DNA of 64,000 nucleotides from contig NZ_JBOBFV010000002.1 of the NCBI RefSeq assembly GCF_050587365.1, forward strand, positions 434,001 to 498,000, in the 5' to 3' direction. The DNA comes from Plantibacter auratus (GTDB lineage Bacteria > Actinomycetota > Actinomycetes > Actinomycetales > Microbacteriaceae). Positions 14,272 through 23,274 of the stretch are shown here, piece by piece. Made by a program: the position numbers and the translations under genes. The notes beneath the pieces are model-generated. The model ran no database searches and was not told the origin of the DNA. It was given only the letters and a program-made list of their open reading frames with translations. Each line of letters begins with the position of its first letter. Position 1 is the first letter of the stretch.

Positions 14272-16362
14272 TCACGCCCCGACCGCGGCGTTCGCGAGCG
14301 CGTTGAAGGCGTAGGAGTAGCTCGCACACACGCCGAGCCCCTGCAGCAGCGTCCCGGTGGCGTTCCAGGCGTACTCGTAGCCGACCGGGACCCCGTCGAA
14401 CGCGTCGCCCTGCAGGGTCGCGAAGGCGGTGTCGTCGTACTCAGCATTCGAGACGAGCCACTCGTTGAGCGCGGTGACCTTCTCCCGATCACTCAGCCCC
14501 TCGGGTGCCACTGCCGCCACGACCTCGTCGACGCGTTGCTTGAGTTGCGCCTGCAGCGCCGCCACCTCGTCGTTCGGCAGCGAATACGTCACGAGCAGGG
14601 TGTCTCCCCCGTCGCGGAGTCCGACGTAGCTGACGTTGAAGACGTAGGGGTTCTGGGCCCGCGCCTCGTACACGGCGTCGTACGGGTCGGGCGCTCCCGG
14701 AGTGTCGACGAACTCGGAGATGTCGATCGACTTCGTCTGGGCGATCAGGTGCCCGGCGAGGAACCGGGTGAACTCGGTGCTGCCGTAGACCGGGTAGTCG
14801 GTGGGTGGCACCTCGGACACCGGTTCGGCGTCGGTGTTCTCGGGTGCCACGAAGGCGTCGAACCGCGGCATGCCGGTCGGCGGGGCAGCCTCCTGCGCTG
14901 CGGCGTTGAACTGGGCGATGGCTGCGACCGGGTCGGGGGTCGACCGCTTCGTGATCGGGATCCACTCCCCCAGCTGCGTGTTGCGCCCACGGAGCGGGAC
15001 GACCCATCGATCGCCGTAGTCGAGCACGGCGCTGTCATCGAGGTACGCGACGGTCGAGCGGGTGCGCCCGTCGACGGAGACGAACGGCAGCACCTTCTGC
15101 ACGTTCTCGATGCCCTCGATGTAGCCGCTGGCACCCCAGTTCTTCAGCGCCCGCGTGGAGTTCGACGCGACCTCGAGCGGTAGGAATCCGGCGGAGCGGG
15201 TGAAGTCGTACGGCTTGTACGGGGAGAAGGCTGTTCCGTCGGTGGCGATCACGCCGAGGTCGAACCCGATCGTCTCGGCGGCGATCTCCTCCTCGCCGGC
15301 GTCCTGCTCCTCGCCGCCGGTCACGTCGTCCTCGGTCTGCGAACGGTAGTTGTAGGCCTGCAGCCCGATGTTCTGACGACTGACGAAGGGGGCTTCCTTC
15401 GCCTCGAAGCTCTCGGTGTCGCCAGCGGAGGACCACTCGGTCCCGTCGACCTCGGCCACCAGCTTGAAGACGCCGTCACCCCGCTTGGTGACCTCGTGGT
15501 GCACGATCAGGTAGGTGTCGGCGCCTTCCACCGACTCCCAGGACAGCGTGACACCGCCGCTGTCGTCGGCCGCCCCGAAGGTCACCTCGGGTGCCGCGTA
15601 CTCCGACTCGACGGTGAACTTGGTCACGAGCGGCTTGTCCCGCTCGGTGCCGTCCTTCTCGAGCCGACTTACGAGGAAGTACTCGTCGTGCAGGCCCCAG
15701 CGGCCGCGGGACGCTCCGGCTTCGTCGAGGATTTCCGCCTCAGTCTTCCCGAACGTCTTCCCGAGTTCGGTTCCGGAGATCGTGACGCCGCCACCGGAGT
15801 CGGACTGGTACACCGAGTACTCGGCCTGCTTCGTCAGGGCCGCGTCGTAGAAGACCTGGAACGCCCACGGGGGTGCGTTGCCGCCGCGGTCGAGGTCGTC
15901 GGCGTCCGCCCGCTTCTTGTTCTCTGCCTTCACGTCGTAGTCGACGTCGATCTCGAACTCGTGGTCGCGTTCGAGGCCCGCCTGTGGGGCGGTGAAGTCG
16001 TAGAGTGCGGACTGGTCGGTGGTGATACGGCCCTCGTCGCCGCCGGTCACGGCAGGGACCACGACGAACGCCGCCACGACGGCGAGCGCGGCCGCGATAG
16101 CGACACTCCCGGTGACGATGCCGATCGTCCGGCCCCGCCGTTTGCCAGGACGCTTCGGCTGGTGTGGCTGCTGCGGCTGACGCTGAGCCTGCTGTGGGGC
16201 TGGTGGCTGCTGCACGGGTCGTGGCTGCGATGGCGGCTGCTGCTGCGGAACTCCGCTGTGCACCTGCGGGGTCCACTCCGAGCCGTTCCAGTACCGCTGC
16301 CCGGTCGGGTTCCACGGGTCCGCATACCAACCGGCCGGCGTACCCCCACGCGATTCCGTCAC
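14272..16362 (-). CDS. DUF2510 membrane protein with truncated transglutaminase-like C-terminus
   Basis: A 696-residue protein starting at GTG 16362 after GGGGGAT. Order: DUF2510 module (GWYADPWNPTGQRYWNG, 11-27), a Gln/Pro-rich linker (38-72), one membrane helix (about 79-105), then a long exported part with a fibronectin-like segment (about 265-320). The last 60 residues begin a transglutaminase-like fold, with the family Cys in GVCASY at about 679. The frame stops 18 residues later, so the expected His and Asp of the triad are missing. It was probably a cell-surface cross-linking or protease-like protein, now shortened. The N-terminal part looks intact. Confidence 0.7.
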   Translation of the reverse strand: MTESRGGTPAGWYADPWNPTGQRYWNGSEWTPQVHSGVPQQQPPSQPRPVQQPPAPQQAQRQPQQPHQPKRPGKRRGRTIGIVTGSVAIAAALAVVAAFVVVPAVTGGDEGRITTDQSALYDFTAPQAGLERDHEFEIDVDYDVKAENKKRADADDLDRGGNAPPWAFQVFYDAALTKQAEYSVYQSDSGGGVTISGTELGKTFGKTEAEILDEAGASRGRWGLHDEYFLVSRLEKDGTERDKPLVTKFTVESEYAAPEVTFGAADDSGGVTLSWESVEGADTYLIVHHEVTKRGDGVFKLVAEVDGTEWSSAGDTESFEAKEAPFVSRQNIGLQAYNYRSQTEDDVTGGEEQDAGEEEIAAETIGFDLGVIATDGTAFSPYKPYDFTRSAGFLPLEVASNSTRALKNWGASGYIEGIENVQKVLPFVSVDGRTRSTVAYLDDSAVLDYGDRWVVPLRGRNTQLGEWIPITKRSTPDPVAAIAQFNAAAQEAAPPTGMPRFDAFVAPENTDAEPVSEVPPTDYPVYGSTEFTRFLAGHLIAQTKSIDISEFVDTPGAPDPYDAVYEARAQNPYVFNVSYVGLRDGGDTLLVTYSLPNDEVAALQAQLKQRVDEVVAAVAPEGLSDREKVTALNEWLVSNAEYDDTAFATLQGDAFDGVPVGYEYAWNATGTLLQGLGVCASYSYAFNALANAAVGA

Positions 16363-16431
16363 CCGACATCCCCCTTCAATCCGAACGCATCACTGCGATG
16401 ACCCCATCAAAGCAACGCAACATACGATATT

Positions 16432-16459
16432 CGATTCACGGGAATCGGGAAGCGAATCG
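16432..16459. promoter_or_regulatory. CGATTC/GAATCG repeats upstream of the DUF2510 gene
   Basis: CGATTC (16432-16437), GAATCG (16442-16447) and a second GAATCG (16454-16459) give an inverted plus a direct repeat about 70-95 bp before the start. The surrounding 217-bp gap has no other clear content. Confidence 0.25.
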
Positions 16460-16579
16460 GCCCGCCGTCACCGCACGACCTCGAGCGGTCAGATCGTCGC
16501 GCCGACGTCCCGGAACGCCTGCGGGGACGTGCCGGTGAGGCGCTGATCGCCGGACGAGCCGACGCTCACAGGGCGAAGA

Positions 16580-17206
16580 TCACAGCGCCTGGATGATGAG
16601 GGCGACACCGAATGCGACGATCAGGCCGTTGCCGACGATGGCCGTCCTTTTCCGGAACGCCGGTCCCATCCTCCGCCGCAGTCCGGCTCCGAGCGCGACC
16701 AGCAGCGTCTGCCAGCAGAAGGATGCGAGCCCGACACCCACGATGAAGGCGGCCGCCGTCGACCCTGATGCCGTGAACTCGGCGAGCCCGGTCAGGATCG
16801 CCGCGAAGTACACCAGCGTGGCCGGGTTGATCGCCGTCAGGCCGAGGAAGAGCAGGTACCGCTGACGCGAGGTGCCCGAGCGGCCTGCGGGCCGTTCCCC
16901 GGCTGACGGCTTCGCACGGAGGCCCTGCAGGAGACCGTGCACTCCGAGTGCGACGACAGCGACACCACCGAGGAGCTGCGGCCAGGGAGACCAGCCGATC
17001 ACGATGGGACCGGCGAGCGCACCGGCAGCGACGGCTGCCGTGCAGTACGACACGTCCACCGTCGCCACAGCGGCGGCCGCAGGCAGTCCACTGCGCAGCC
17101 CGCGGGTGATGCCCTCCTGGAGGAGCAGCATCCCGATCGCCCCGAGCGGAGCGGCAAGAGCGAGGCCGGCGACGGACCCGGAGAGGAGGGCGAGGAGGAC
17201 ATCCAT
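16580..17206 (-). CDS. LysE family amino-acid exporter
   Basis: A 208-residue membrane protein with about six hydrophobic helices. Helix 1 carries the LysE-family signature (GSVAGLALAAPLGAIGMLLLQEG) and a later helix has GLTAINPATLVYFAAI, including the NP pair typical of these exporters. It probably exports an amino acid or analogue. ATG 17206 is chosen by family alignment; a GTG at 17230 would add eight residues. It diverges from an Lrp/AsnC regulator, the usual arrangement for this family. Confidence 0.87.
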   Translation of the reverse strand: MDVLLALLSGSVAGLALAAPLGAIGMLLLQEGITRGLRSGLPAAAAVATVDVSYCTAAVAAGALAGPIVIGWSPWPQLLGGVAVVALGVHGLLQGLRAKPSAGERPAGRSGTSRQRYLLFLGLTAINPATLVYFAAILTGLAEFTASGSTAAAFIVGVGLASFCWQTLLVALGAGLRRRMGPAFRKRTAIVGNGLIVAFGVALIIQAL

Positions 17207-17276
17207 GCTGACGACTCTGGTGCAGTGCACCGGTCACGACAGTGCGTTCCGGCAGTGAGACGGCATACTGTGTCGC

Positions 17277-17696
17277 ATGGATGCGCTCGACAGTGAAATC
17301 ATCGATGTTCTGCGGGTCGACGGGCGGATATCGTTCAGTGAGCTCGGTCGCCAGATCGGCTTGAGCACGAATGCGACGGCGGCCCGTGTGCGTCGCCTGG
17401 AGCACAGCGGCGTCATCACCGGGTACCGTGCGATCCTCGGCTCCGATGCCCCGGTCGCCGAGGACGGCTTGGAGGCGTTCATCGACGTCCGACTCGACCC
17501 CGCGCGCAAGTCGGAGGAGTTCCTGGAGTGGACCCGCCGGATCCCCGAGATCAAAGACGCGGTGCACGTCACCGGTGCCTACGACTACCTCGTCCACATC
17601 CGCGTCGCCGGCACCGCCTCCCTCGACCGCCTCCTCCGCAGCATGAAGAACGACGGAGGGGCGACCCACACGCAGACGCGGCTGGCACTCCGGTAG
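17277..17696 (+). CDS. Lrp/AsnC family transcriptional regulator
   Basis: A 139-residue regulator with an N-terminal helix-turn-helix (FSELGRQIGLSTNATAARVRRL, about 20-41) and a C-terminal ligand-binding alpha/beta domain ending with VTGAYDYLVHIRV. It most likely controls the divergent LysE-type exporter in response to an amino acid. No ribosome site is visible; CATACT lies 7 nt before the ATG, so translation may be leaderless. Confidence 0.88.
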   Translation: MDALDSEIIDVLRVDGRISFSELGRQIGLSTNATAARVRRLEHSGVITGYRAILGSDAPVAEDGLEAFIDVRLDPARKSEEFLEWTRRIPEIKDAVHVTGAYDYLVHIRVAGTASLDRLLRSMKNDGGATHTQTRLALR

Positions 17697-17741
17697 GCGG
17701 GAACCACGCGCGCCGTCGCATCGCGCTACCGCGGCCTGGCT

Positions 17742-18278
17742 CTACACCGGCTCGAGGGGTTCGCGGGCTCCGTCCGGCAGCTCCACGGTGATCGGGTCAC
17801 CGGGCTGCACGACACCGCCGACGAGCACCACACCCATGACTCCCGTCTTGCGGACGGTGCGACCCTCCGCGTCGGTGCCGACGACCTGCTTGAGCAGGCC
17901 TGGTTCGTGGCGGTCGATCTGGACACACGGGTTCCGCAGCCCCGTCACCTGAACGACGGCATCGGTTCCGAGTCGGAGCACTGCACCCGCGGGGAGGTCG
18001 AGGAGGTCCAGCCCCTCGGTGGTGATGTTCTCGCCCAGCTCACCCGGAGTGAGGTCGGCGTCCACCTCCGCGAACAGCTCCCGGTGGATCAGGTGGACCT
18101 GCCGGAGGTTGGGCTGCGAGGGGTCTCGTCTCACCCGGGATCGATGCTGCACCGTCGCACCGAAATGCGCGTCTCCCTCGACACCCAGCCCGGCGACGAG
18201 CGTGATCGCGTCCCGTCGCGGCTTGGAGAAACGGTGCTCATCATCGCTGCTGACCGAGACGACACGGGCGTTTGTCAT
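17742..18278 (-). CDS. MOSC domain-containing protein
   Basis: A 178-residue protein of the MOSC (molybdenum cofactor sulfurase C-terminal) family, stand-alone form. It has the conserved GLGVEGDAHFG near the N-terminus, GENITTEGLDLLDLPAGA, and the Cys-containing VTGLRNPCVQID. These proteins bind or transfer sulfur or metal-sulfur to molybdenum enzymes or reduce N-hydroxylated compounds. ATG 18278 is chosen; CAGACT lies 6 nt upstream, suggesting a leaderless mRNA. No molybdenum enzyme is nearby. Confidence 0.86.
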   Translation of the reverse strand: MTNARVVSVSSDDEHRFSKPRRDAITLVAGLGVEGDAHFGATVQHRSRVRRDPSQPNLRQVHLIHRELFAEVDADLTPGELGENITTEGLDLLDLPAGAVLRLGTDAVVQVTGLRNPCVQIDRHEPGLLKQVVGTDAEGRTVRKTGVMGVVLVGGVVQPGDPITVELPDGAREPLEPV

Positions 18279-18319
18279 CACCCCAGTCTGCATGGGGGAA
18301 GCGCGGAACTCCACAGGCC

Positions 18320-18916
18320 TCAGCGACCGACGGACTCGTCGCCTGCGTGGGCCCCGTAGAACTCGGATTGCCGCCGCATGAGCTCGCGCATCGACACCTC
18401 GGGTCCGACGCCGTACACGGTCCCGCCGAAGTCGAGCTGTCGCTGGATCGCCCAGATCTCATCGTGACGTTCGGGCGGGAGGATCGATGCCGGCGTTCCG
18501 ACCGCGACCCATCCGATGGGAACCATGGCACCCGGCTCCAGCACGGTGTTGACCTGGACGACACCGTTGATCCGGACTTCAGCACCGTGCCCGACTCGGC
18601 TGCCGGGGAACAGCGAGGCACCCGTGGCGATGAACGCCTCGTCGGCCACCACGCTGCCGTTGACGTGCGTGTGCGGCCCGATCATGACGGCGGCTCCGAT
18701 GAGCGCTGGGTGACCGGACCGTCCGCGGATCAGGGCGTGCTCCATGACGACGGTGTCCTCGCCGATGACGACCTCGCCGTCTTCGGCGGACACCACCGCA
18801 CCGTGCAGGATCCGAGCACCCGCCTCGATCCTGACATCGCCCACGATCATGGCGGACGACGCGACGGTCGCGGTCTCGTGGATCGACGGTTCGCAGTCCC
18901 GGTGTCTGATCAGCAT
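18320..18916 (-). CDS. Left-handed beta-helix (hexapeptide, gamma-carbonic-anhydrase-like) protein
   Basis: A 198-residue protein rich in hexapeptide repeats ([IV]GxxxxI-like turns from about 15 to 145), the signature of the left-handed beta-helix. His residues in HGAVV, MEHA and GPHTHVNG could form the inter-subunit metal site of the gamma-carbonic anhydrase/PaaY branch, but the exact triad was not confirmed. An acyltransferase role is the alternative. TATCGT lies exactly 6 nt upstream of the ATG, a leaderless arrangement. Confidence 0.78.
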   Translation of the reverse strand: MLIRHRDCEPSIHETATVASSAMIVGDVRIEAGARILHGAVVSAEDGEVVIGEDTVVMEHALIRGRSGHPALIGAAVMIGPHTHVNGSVVADEAFIATGASLFPGSRVGHGAEVRINGVVQVNTVLEPGAMVPIGWVAVGTPASILPPERHDEIWAIQRQLDFGGTVYGVGPEVSMRELMRRQSEFYGAHAGDESVGR

Positions 18917-18952
18917 GCGCTCACGATAGCGAAGGCGCCCGGTCCCGGATGG

Positions 18953-19495
18953 TCAGCGGTGCAGGATCACCTGGTACAGGTTGTGGTCCTGCCAGGTGCC
19001 GGCGATCCGCAGATAGGACGGCGCCATGCCGATGTGCTCGAACCCGGCTTTGCGGAGCACCCGTTGCGAACCGTGGTTGTGCAGCAGGGTGCTCGCCTCG
19101 ACCCGGTGCAGGCCGAGATCGTCGCGCGCCACCCGGACGATCGCCTGCACGGCCGCCGTCGCGAGGCCCTTACCCGCGTACTCCGCGTCCACCCAGTAGC
19201 CCAACCCGGCGTTCTGGAACGGGCCGCGGACGATCCCCGACACGTTGAACCGGCCCACGATGGTCGAGCCGTCGAACAGGCCGAGGGAGTATCCGGTCCC
19301 GGCGGCACTCGACGCGAGCTTGCTGGTGAGGTCCGCCGATTGCCCGGCCTCGGTGAAGAACTCGTCGGATCGAGCCGGCTCCCACGGCGCCAGATGGTCG
19401 CGGTTCCGCGAGTACGCCGCAGCGAGCTCCTTCGCATCGCCGAGCCCCAAGGGCCGCATGTCGATTCCGTCGCCGACGCTGATCGCTGTGAACAC
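18953..19495 (-). CDS. GNAT family N-acetyltransferase (RimJ/RimL-like)
   Basis: A 180-residue acetyltransferase. The acetyl-CoA loop is near YAGKGLATAA (Q/R-x-x-G-x-G/A motif) and the C-terminal motif HNHGSQRVLRKAGFEHIG is typical of the ribosomal-protein acetyltransferase branch. It probably acetylates an N-terminus or small amine. GTG 19495 has TACCGT exactly 6 nt upstream and no ribosome site. Confidence 0.87.
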   Translation of the reverse strand: MFTAISVGDGIDMRPLGLGDAKELAAAYSRNRDHLAPWEPARSDEFFTEAGQSADLTSKLASSAAGTGYSLGLFDGSTIVGRFNVSGIVRGPFQNAGLGYWVDAEYAGKGLATAAVQAIVRVARDDLGLHRVEASTLLHNHGSQRVLRKAGFEHIGMAPSYLRIAGTWQDHNLYQVILHR

Positions 19496-19568
19496 CCGTC
19501 AACGGTAGTCGCCGCCGGGTGCACTCGACCACCCCGATGCGACGAGGAGTGGTACCGCTGACGGAGAC

Positions 19569-20024
19569 TCAGCGGCTGGCGATGGGGTGGGCCGGGTACT
19601 CGCGCAGCACCAGGGCCGTGCTGACAGGACCGAACCGGCCGATGGCGTCGATGATCTGCTCGAGGCGTTCCGGCGAGGGCGCGTGCACATCGAGGACGAA
19701 ACAGTCTTCGCCGGTCACTCGGTAGATCCGGTGGATCTCCGGCAGCTCGTCGAACTGGGTCAGTGACGCCTGGATCTGCGCGTGGGTCGTCCGCAGTCGG
19801 ACGACGGCGTGCGTCGTGAGCCCGAGCTTCTGCGGCGACACCCGAGCTCCGTAGCCGGTGATGTACCCGGCGAGCTCGAGCTTGCGGACCCTCGCCGACA
19901 CCGCCGGCTGGGACAGATGCACGAGCCGGGCGAGGTCGGTCATCGTGGTCCGCCCGTCGACCTGGAGCACGTCGAGGATCGTCTGATCCGTTCGATCGAA
20001 GGAAAGCGAAGCATCGTCCGTCAT
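19569..20024 (-). CDS. Lrp/AsnC family transcriptional regulator
   Basis: A 151-residue regulator. The helix-turn-helix reads MTDLARLVHLSQPAVSARVRKLE (about 28-50), and the RAM-like C-terminal domain has HRIYRVTGEDCFVLDV. It diverges from a small RBBP9-like hydrolase gene with a 99-bp gap that includes an AT-rich stretch (20026-20041), where it likely binds. Effector unknown. The frame extends far upstream but that part overlaps the hydrolase gene. Confidence 0.87.
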   Translation of the reverse strand: MTDDASLSFDRTDQTILDVLQVDGRTTMTDLARLVHLSQPAVSARVRKLELAGYITGYGARVSPQKLGLTTHAVVRLRTTHAQIQASLTQFDELPEIHRIYRVTGEDCFVLDVHAPSPERLEQIIDAIGRFGPVSTALVLREYPAHPIASR

Positions 20025-20123
20025 CTGCTTAGTAAACAACGGATGATGACGCTCCAGCTGCTGAGACCGAGGGTTCGACTGGCACGCTGAGGGCAGATCG
20101 CCCGACCACGACGAAGGAATCCC

Positions 20124-20675
20124 ATGTCGATCATCACCATGCCCGGGATCGGTGGATCCGACGACGCCCACTGGCAATCCCAGTGGGAGCGCGACACGCC
20201 TGCGATCCGCCGGTTCGCACCGGCCTCCTGGGACGAACCGGACCTCGACGACTGGTCCGCCGCCCTCGACCGAGCGGTGGCGGACGAACCGGCGATCCTG
20301 GTCGCGCACAGCCTCTCGTGTCTGCTGGCCGTCCGCTGGGCGGCGGCGAACCCTGCACGAGTCGCCGGGCTGTTCCTCGTCGCCGCCCCCGATCCCGACG
20401 GGCCGCGGTTCCCGAGGGTCGCCGCTGCGTTCGCCGAGGATCTCGATGTCCGGCCATCCGCACCCGCGCTGCTCGTGACCAGTGACGACGACCCGTACTG
20501 TTCGGAGGCACGCGCGGCCGGGTTCGCCGCAACGTGGGGCGTGCCTCGGATCACTATCGGGCGCCAGGGCCACGTGAACTCGGCCAGTGGACTCGGCGCC
20601 TGGCCGGAGGGCCGGCGACTGCTGACCGCGTTCAGCGCGGGGGTCGGGAGTCGCGATCGGTCAGCAGCGACGTGA
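20124..20675 (+). CDS. RBBP9/YdeN family alpha/beta hydrolase
   Basis: A 183-residue serine hydrolase of the small RBBP9/YdeN class. It has the N-terminal PGIGGSDDAHWQSQWE, the nucleophile motif AHSLSC (Ser in GxSxG-like form with Ala first), Asp in SDDDPYC and His in QGHVNSASGLG. Family members act on small esters or peptides. AAGGAATCCC precedes the ATG. It is divergent from the Lrp gene and overlaps the convergent MocR gene by 44 bp. Confidence 0.87.
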   Translation: MSIITMPGIGGSDDAHWQSQWERDTPAIRRFAPASWDEPDLDDWSAALDRAVADEPAILVAHSLSCLLAVRWAAANPARVAGLFLVAAPDPDGPRFPRVAAAFAEDLDVRPSAPALLVTSDDDPYCSEARAAGFAATWGVPRITIGRQGHVNSASGLGAWPEGRRLLTAFSAGVGSRDRSAAT

Positions 20676-21999
20676 GAGCCGTGATCGCAGGTTCGAACCG
20701 CGCTCGCGACGGCGTGGCGAACCCGACGACGAGGGCCTCCGGGCGCTCGTGGCTCCGGGTGTAGCGCGCGAGGCGGTGGACGCCGACGTGATCGGGTTGG
20801 GACTCGAGCCGGGACAGCACCGTCGGGGCGGCATCGCCGAGCGGAATGAGGCCGTGTAGCCCGGCGGCAAGACCGGGGACCTCGAGACCGACGCTGCGCA
20901 GCGCCTGCTGGAGATGGGTGCGACGGCGGGCGTACTCGCGGCGCTGACGGCGGATGTGGCGCTCGTACTCGCCGGTCCTGATGAGGTCGGCGAGAGCCAG
21001 TTGGTTCAGCATCGGAGCGCCGCCCGTGAGCGCTTCGGACGCATCGACGACCGGACGCACGAGGTCGCGCGGCAACGCGAGCCACCCGAGGCGGAGGTCT
21101 GGAGCGAGGGTCTTGCTCACGCTGCCGGCGTAGACCACGCGCTCCGGTGCCGACCGTTGCAACGCGGCGACCGGCCGGCGGTCGAAGCGGAACTCGCCGT
21201 CGTAGTCGTCTTCGACGATGAACCCTCTGTCGTTCGCCATCGCCCAGTCGACGACGAGTCGACGTCGCGCCGGGGCCAACGCCCCACCCAGTGGGAACTG
21301 GTGCGACGGCGTCAGCACGACGGTGTCCGTGCGGGCATCGAGCCGACCGAGGTCCGCGCCGTCCTCGTCCACGACGAGGTCGGACACGGAGAACCCCGAC
21401 GTCGACCATGGGCGTTCGATGCCGAACAGCGACGGGTCCTCGATCGCGACGGACGACGCTCCGCCTGCCGCGAGCGCTGCCGCGAGGAGCGTGCTGGCAG
21501 TCCGGTAGCCGGCGCAGATCACGATGGCGTCAGCGGTCGTCTCCACCCCGCGAGCGCGGGCGAGGTATGAGGCGAGTTCGGATCGCAGCGCCATGCTGCC
21601 GGCACGGTCGGAGTCGATGTCGGCAGCTGCGGCGCCGGCGCGCCGGATGGCGGTGAGCCAACGCGCGGTCGGAAAGGACCCCACCTCAGGTCGCCCCGGC
21701 CTGAGGTCGAACTCCGGTCCGGCACTCGCTGGCGTCCGGCTTTCGCTGTGGAGCGGCGCGACGCTGCGCGCGACGAACGTGCCCGCCCGGGCTCTGGCCT
21801 CGAGAACACCTTCGGCGACGAGGTCGTCGGTGACGGCCACGATCGTGTTGCGAGCCACCCCGAGCTCGAGCGCGAGTTCCCGGGACGATGGCAATCGCAT
21901 ACCGGGTCGAGCCCGTCCATCGGCGATCGCAGTCCGGATGGCGTGTTCGACGGCTCGGGTCTTCGGCAACGTCGGGTCCAGCTGGAGCATCAGGTCCAC
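20632..21999 (-). CDS. MocR/PdxR-type GntR-aminotransferase fusion regulator
   Basis: A 455-residue protein with a GntR winged helix (about 10-75, RLPSSRELALELGVARNTI) followed by a fold-type-I aminotransferase domain. The PLP Lys lies in AGSVSKTLAPDLRLGW near residue 296. MocR proteins use PLP as sensor, commonly controlling vitamin B6 or amino-acid genes. GTG 21999 has TATCCT exactly 6 nt upstream (leaderless pattern). The divergent neighbour is an epimerase-like gene, a possible target. No pdxS/pdxT genes are in the window. Confidence 0.88.
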   Translation of the reverse strand: MDLMLQLDPTLPKTRAVEHAIRTAIADGRARPGMRLPSSRELALELGVARNTIVAVTDDLVAEGVLEARARAGTFVARSVAPLHSESRTPASAGPEFDLRPGRPEVGSFPTARWLTAIRRAGAAAADIDSDRAGSMALRSELASYLARARGVETTADAIVICAGYRTASTLLAAALAAGGASSVAIEDPSLFGIERPWSTSGFSVSDLVVDEDGADLGRLDARTDTVVLTPSHQFPLGGALAPARRRLVVDWAMANDRGFIVEDDYDGEFRFDRRPVAALQRSAPERVVYAGSVSKTLAPDLRLGWLALPRDLVRPVVDASEALTGGAPMLNQLALADLIRTGEYERHIRRQRREYARRRTHLQQALRSVGLEVPGLAAGLHGLIPLGDAAPTVLSRLESQPDHVGVHRLARYTRSHERPEALVVGFATPSRARFEPAITALTSLLTDRDSRPPR

Positions 22000-22087
22000 T
22001 GGACCAGGATATGCGACTCGTTCTGGCCCTCATCATCGGTCCACCGGCGGAATAGGGTCGAATCGTATCTTCTGGAAGGACGTGCTC

Positions 22088-22927
22088 ATGCGGGTGTTCA
22101 TCGCGGGCGGATCAGGCGTGCTCGGGCGCGCGCTCATCCCGATGCTCAGGGCAGCAGGCCACGAGGTGATCGCGACGACCCGGTCGCTCTCGAAGTTCGC
22201 GCGCGTCGCCGACACCGGGGCGACACCGGTCCTGCTGGACGTCCTCGACCGGACCGCGACGGTGCGGGCAGTGGTCGACACCCGGCCGGACGCGATCGTG
22301 CACCTCCTGACCGATCTGACCGCGGGAGACCCACGGAGCAACGCACGATTGCGCACCGCGGGCACCCGTCACCTCGTCGACGCAGCTCACGAGGCCGGAA
22401 CGTCACGGATGGTCGCGGAGAGCATCTCCTGGGTCCACTCCCCCTGTCGTGAGCCCGCGACGGAGTCCGATCCGCTCGATCTGGACGCACCGGAGCCCCG
22501 GCAGACGACGATCTCCGCGGTGCGTGCCCTCGAGAGCGCCGTGCAGGAGCTCCACGACGGCGGGGTCCTCCGGTTCGGCCAGCTCTACGGGCCCGGAACC
22601 TGGTATTCGACCGCCGGACGCTTCGGTGACGCCGCCCGTGCGGGCGAGCTCCCGGCCACGGAGACCGTCACCTCGTTCGTGCACACCTCCGACGCCGCCG
22701 CGGCGCTCCTGCTCGCGCTCGGATGGGGTCGCGGGACGTGGAACATCGTCGACGACGAGCCCGCCAGCGGCCACGAGTGGGTGCCGCAGTTCGCCGCTGC
22801 AGTCGGCGCGCCGCCGCCGACGTCATCGATCTCAGGCGAAATCGGCCGACCGGTGTCGAACGCGGCCGCCAGAGCGGCAGGTCTCACGTTGCGGTACCCG
22901 AGCTGGCGCGACGGGTTCTTCGCGTGA
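22088..22927 (+). CDS. NAD(P)-dependent epimerase/dehydratase family protein
   Basis: A 279-residue extended-SDR-like protein. The Rossmann loop is GGSGVLG (7-13), followed by LLDVLD and HLLTDL in the usual positions. The active-site YxxxK is not evident (the region has SISWVHS and later GQLYGPG), so it may be one of the non-catalytic or NmrA-like members. ATG 22088 has AAGGA upstream. Its stop overlaps the start of a small membrane protein gene (GTGA), so the two are coupled. Confidence 0.82.
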   Translation: MRVFIAGGSGVLGRALIPMLRAAGHEVIATTRSLSKFARVADTGATPVLLDVLDRTATVRAVVDTRPDAIVHLLTDLTAGDPRSNARLRTAGTRHLVDAAHEAGTSRMVAESISWVHSPCREPATESDPLDLDAPEPRQTTISAVRALESAVQELHDGGVLRFGQLYGPGTWYSTAGRFGDAARAGELPATETVTSFVHTSDAAAALLLALGWGRGTWNIVDDEPASGHEWVPQFAAAVGAPPPTSSISGEIGRPVSNAAARAAGLTLRYPSWRDGFFA

Positions 22928-23274
22928 ATCGGCACCGATTCCGTCGCGGATCCTGGCGGCAGGCCGTCGTCACCCTCGCCGGGGTCCTACCGATGAGCGT
23001 CGCGTTGAACATCGGCCTCGACCCGCTCACCAGCGACTGGCCCCGCTTGGCCACGGTCGTCGCCAACGCGACCGTCCTCGTCGTGTCCCTCACGTGGGTC
23101 CTCCTACCGGCGCTCCATTGGGCGACGGGCGGGTGGGCCGCACCGCACCCGACTCCGTCAGCCGACCTCGCGGAGCCTGGACGCGACGTCGCAGACGTTC
23201 TGTCGCCGCGATCAGGCGCCACCGGTGCTCGATGCGGCGGGCCGCGCTCGGTGGTGGCGCTGCCAGTCGACTGA
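22924..23274 (+). CDS. Small two-helix membrane protein
   Basis: A 116-residue protein starting at a GTG that overlaps the upstream stop codon. Two hydrophobic helices (about 12-30 and 38-62) precede a polar tail. The helix pair with ALNIGLDPL and WVLLPALHW resembles the two-helix module found C-terminal to antibiotic biosynthesis monooxygenase domains, but no such domain is present. The last 63 bp overlap the convergent TetR gene, so the tail may be partly incidental. Confidence 0.6.
   Translation: MNRHRFRRGSWRQAVVTLAGVLPMSVALNIGLDPLTSDWPRLATVVANATVLVVSLTWVLLPALHWATGGWAAPHPTPSADLAEPGRDVADVLSPRSGATGARCGGPRSVVALPVD

Noticed and set aside
13135..15183. 682-residue plus-strand open frame
   Set aside because: Runs antisense across the quinone reductase, its promoter and the DUF2510 gene, so cannot be a single real gene.
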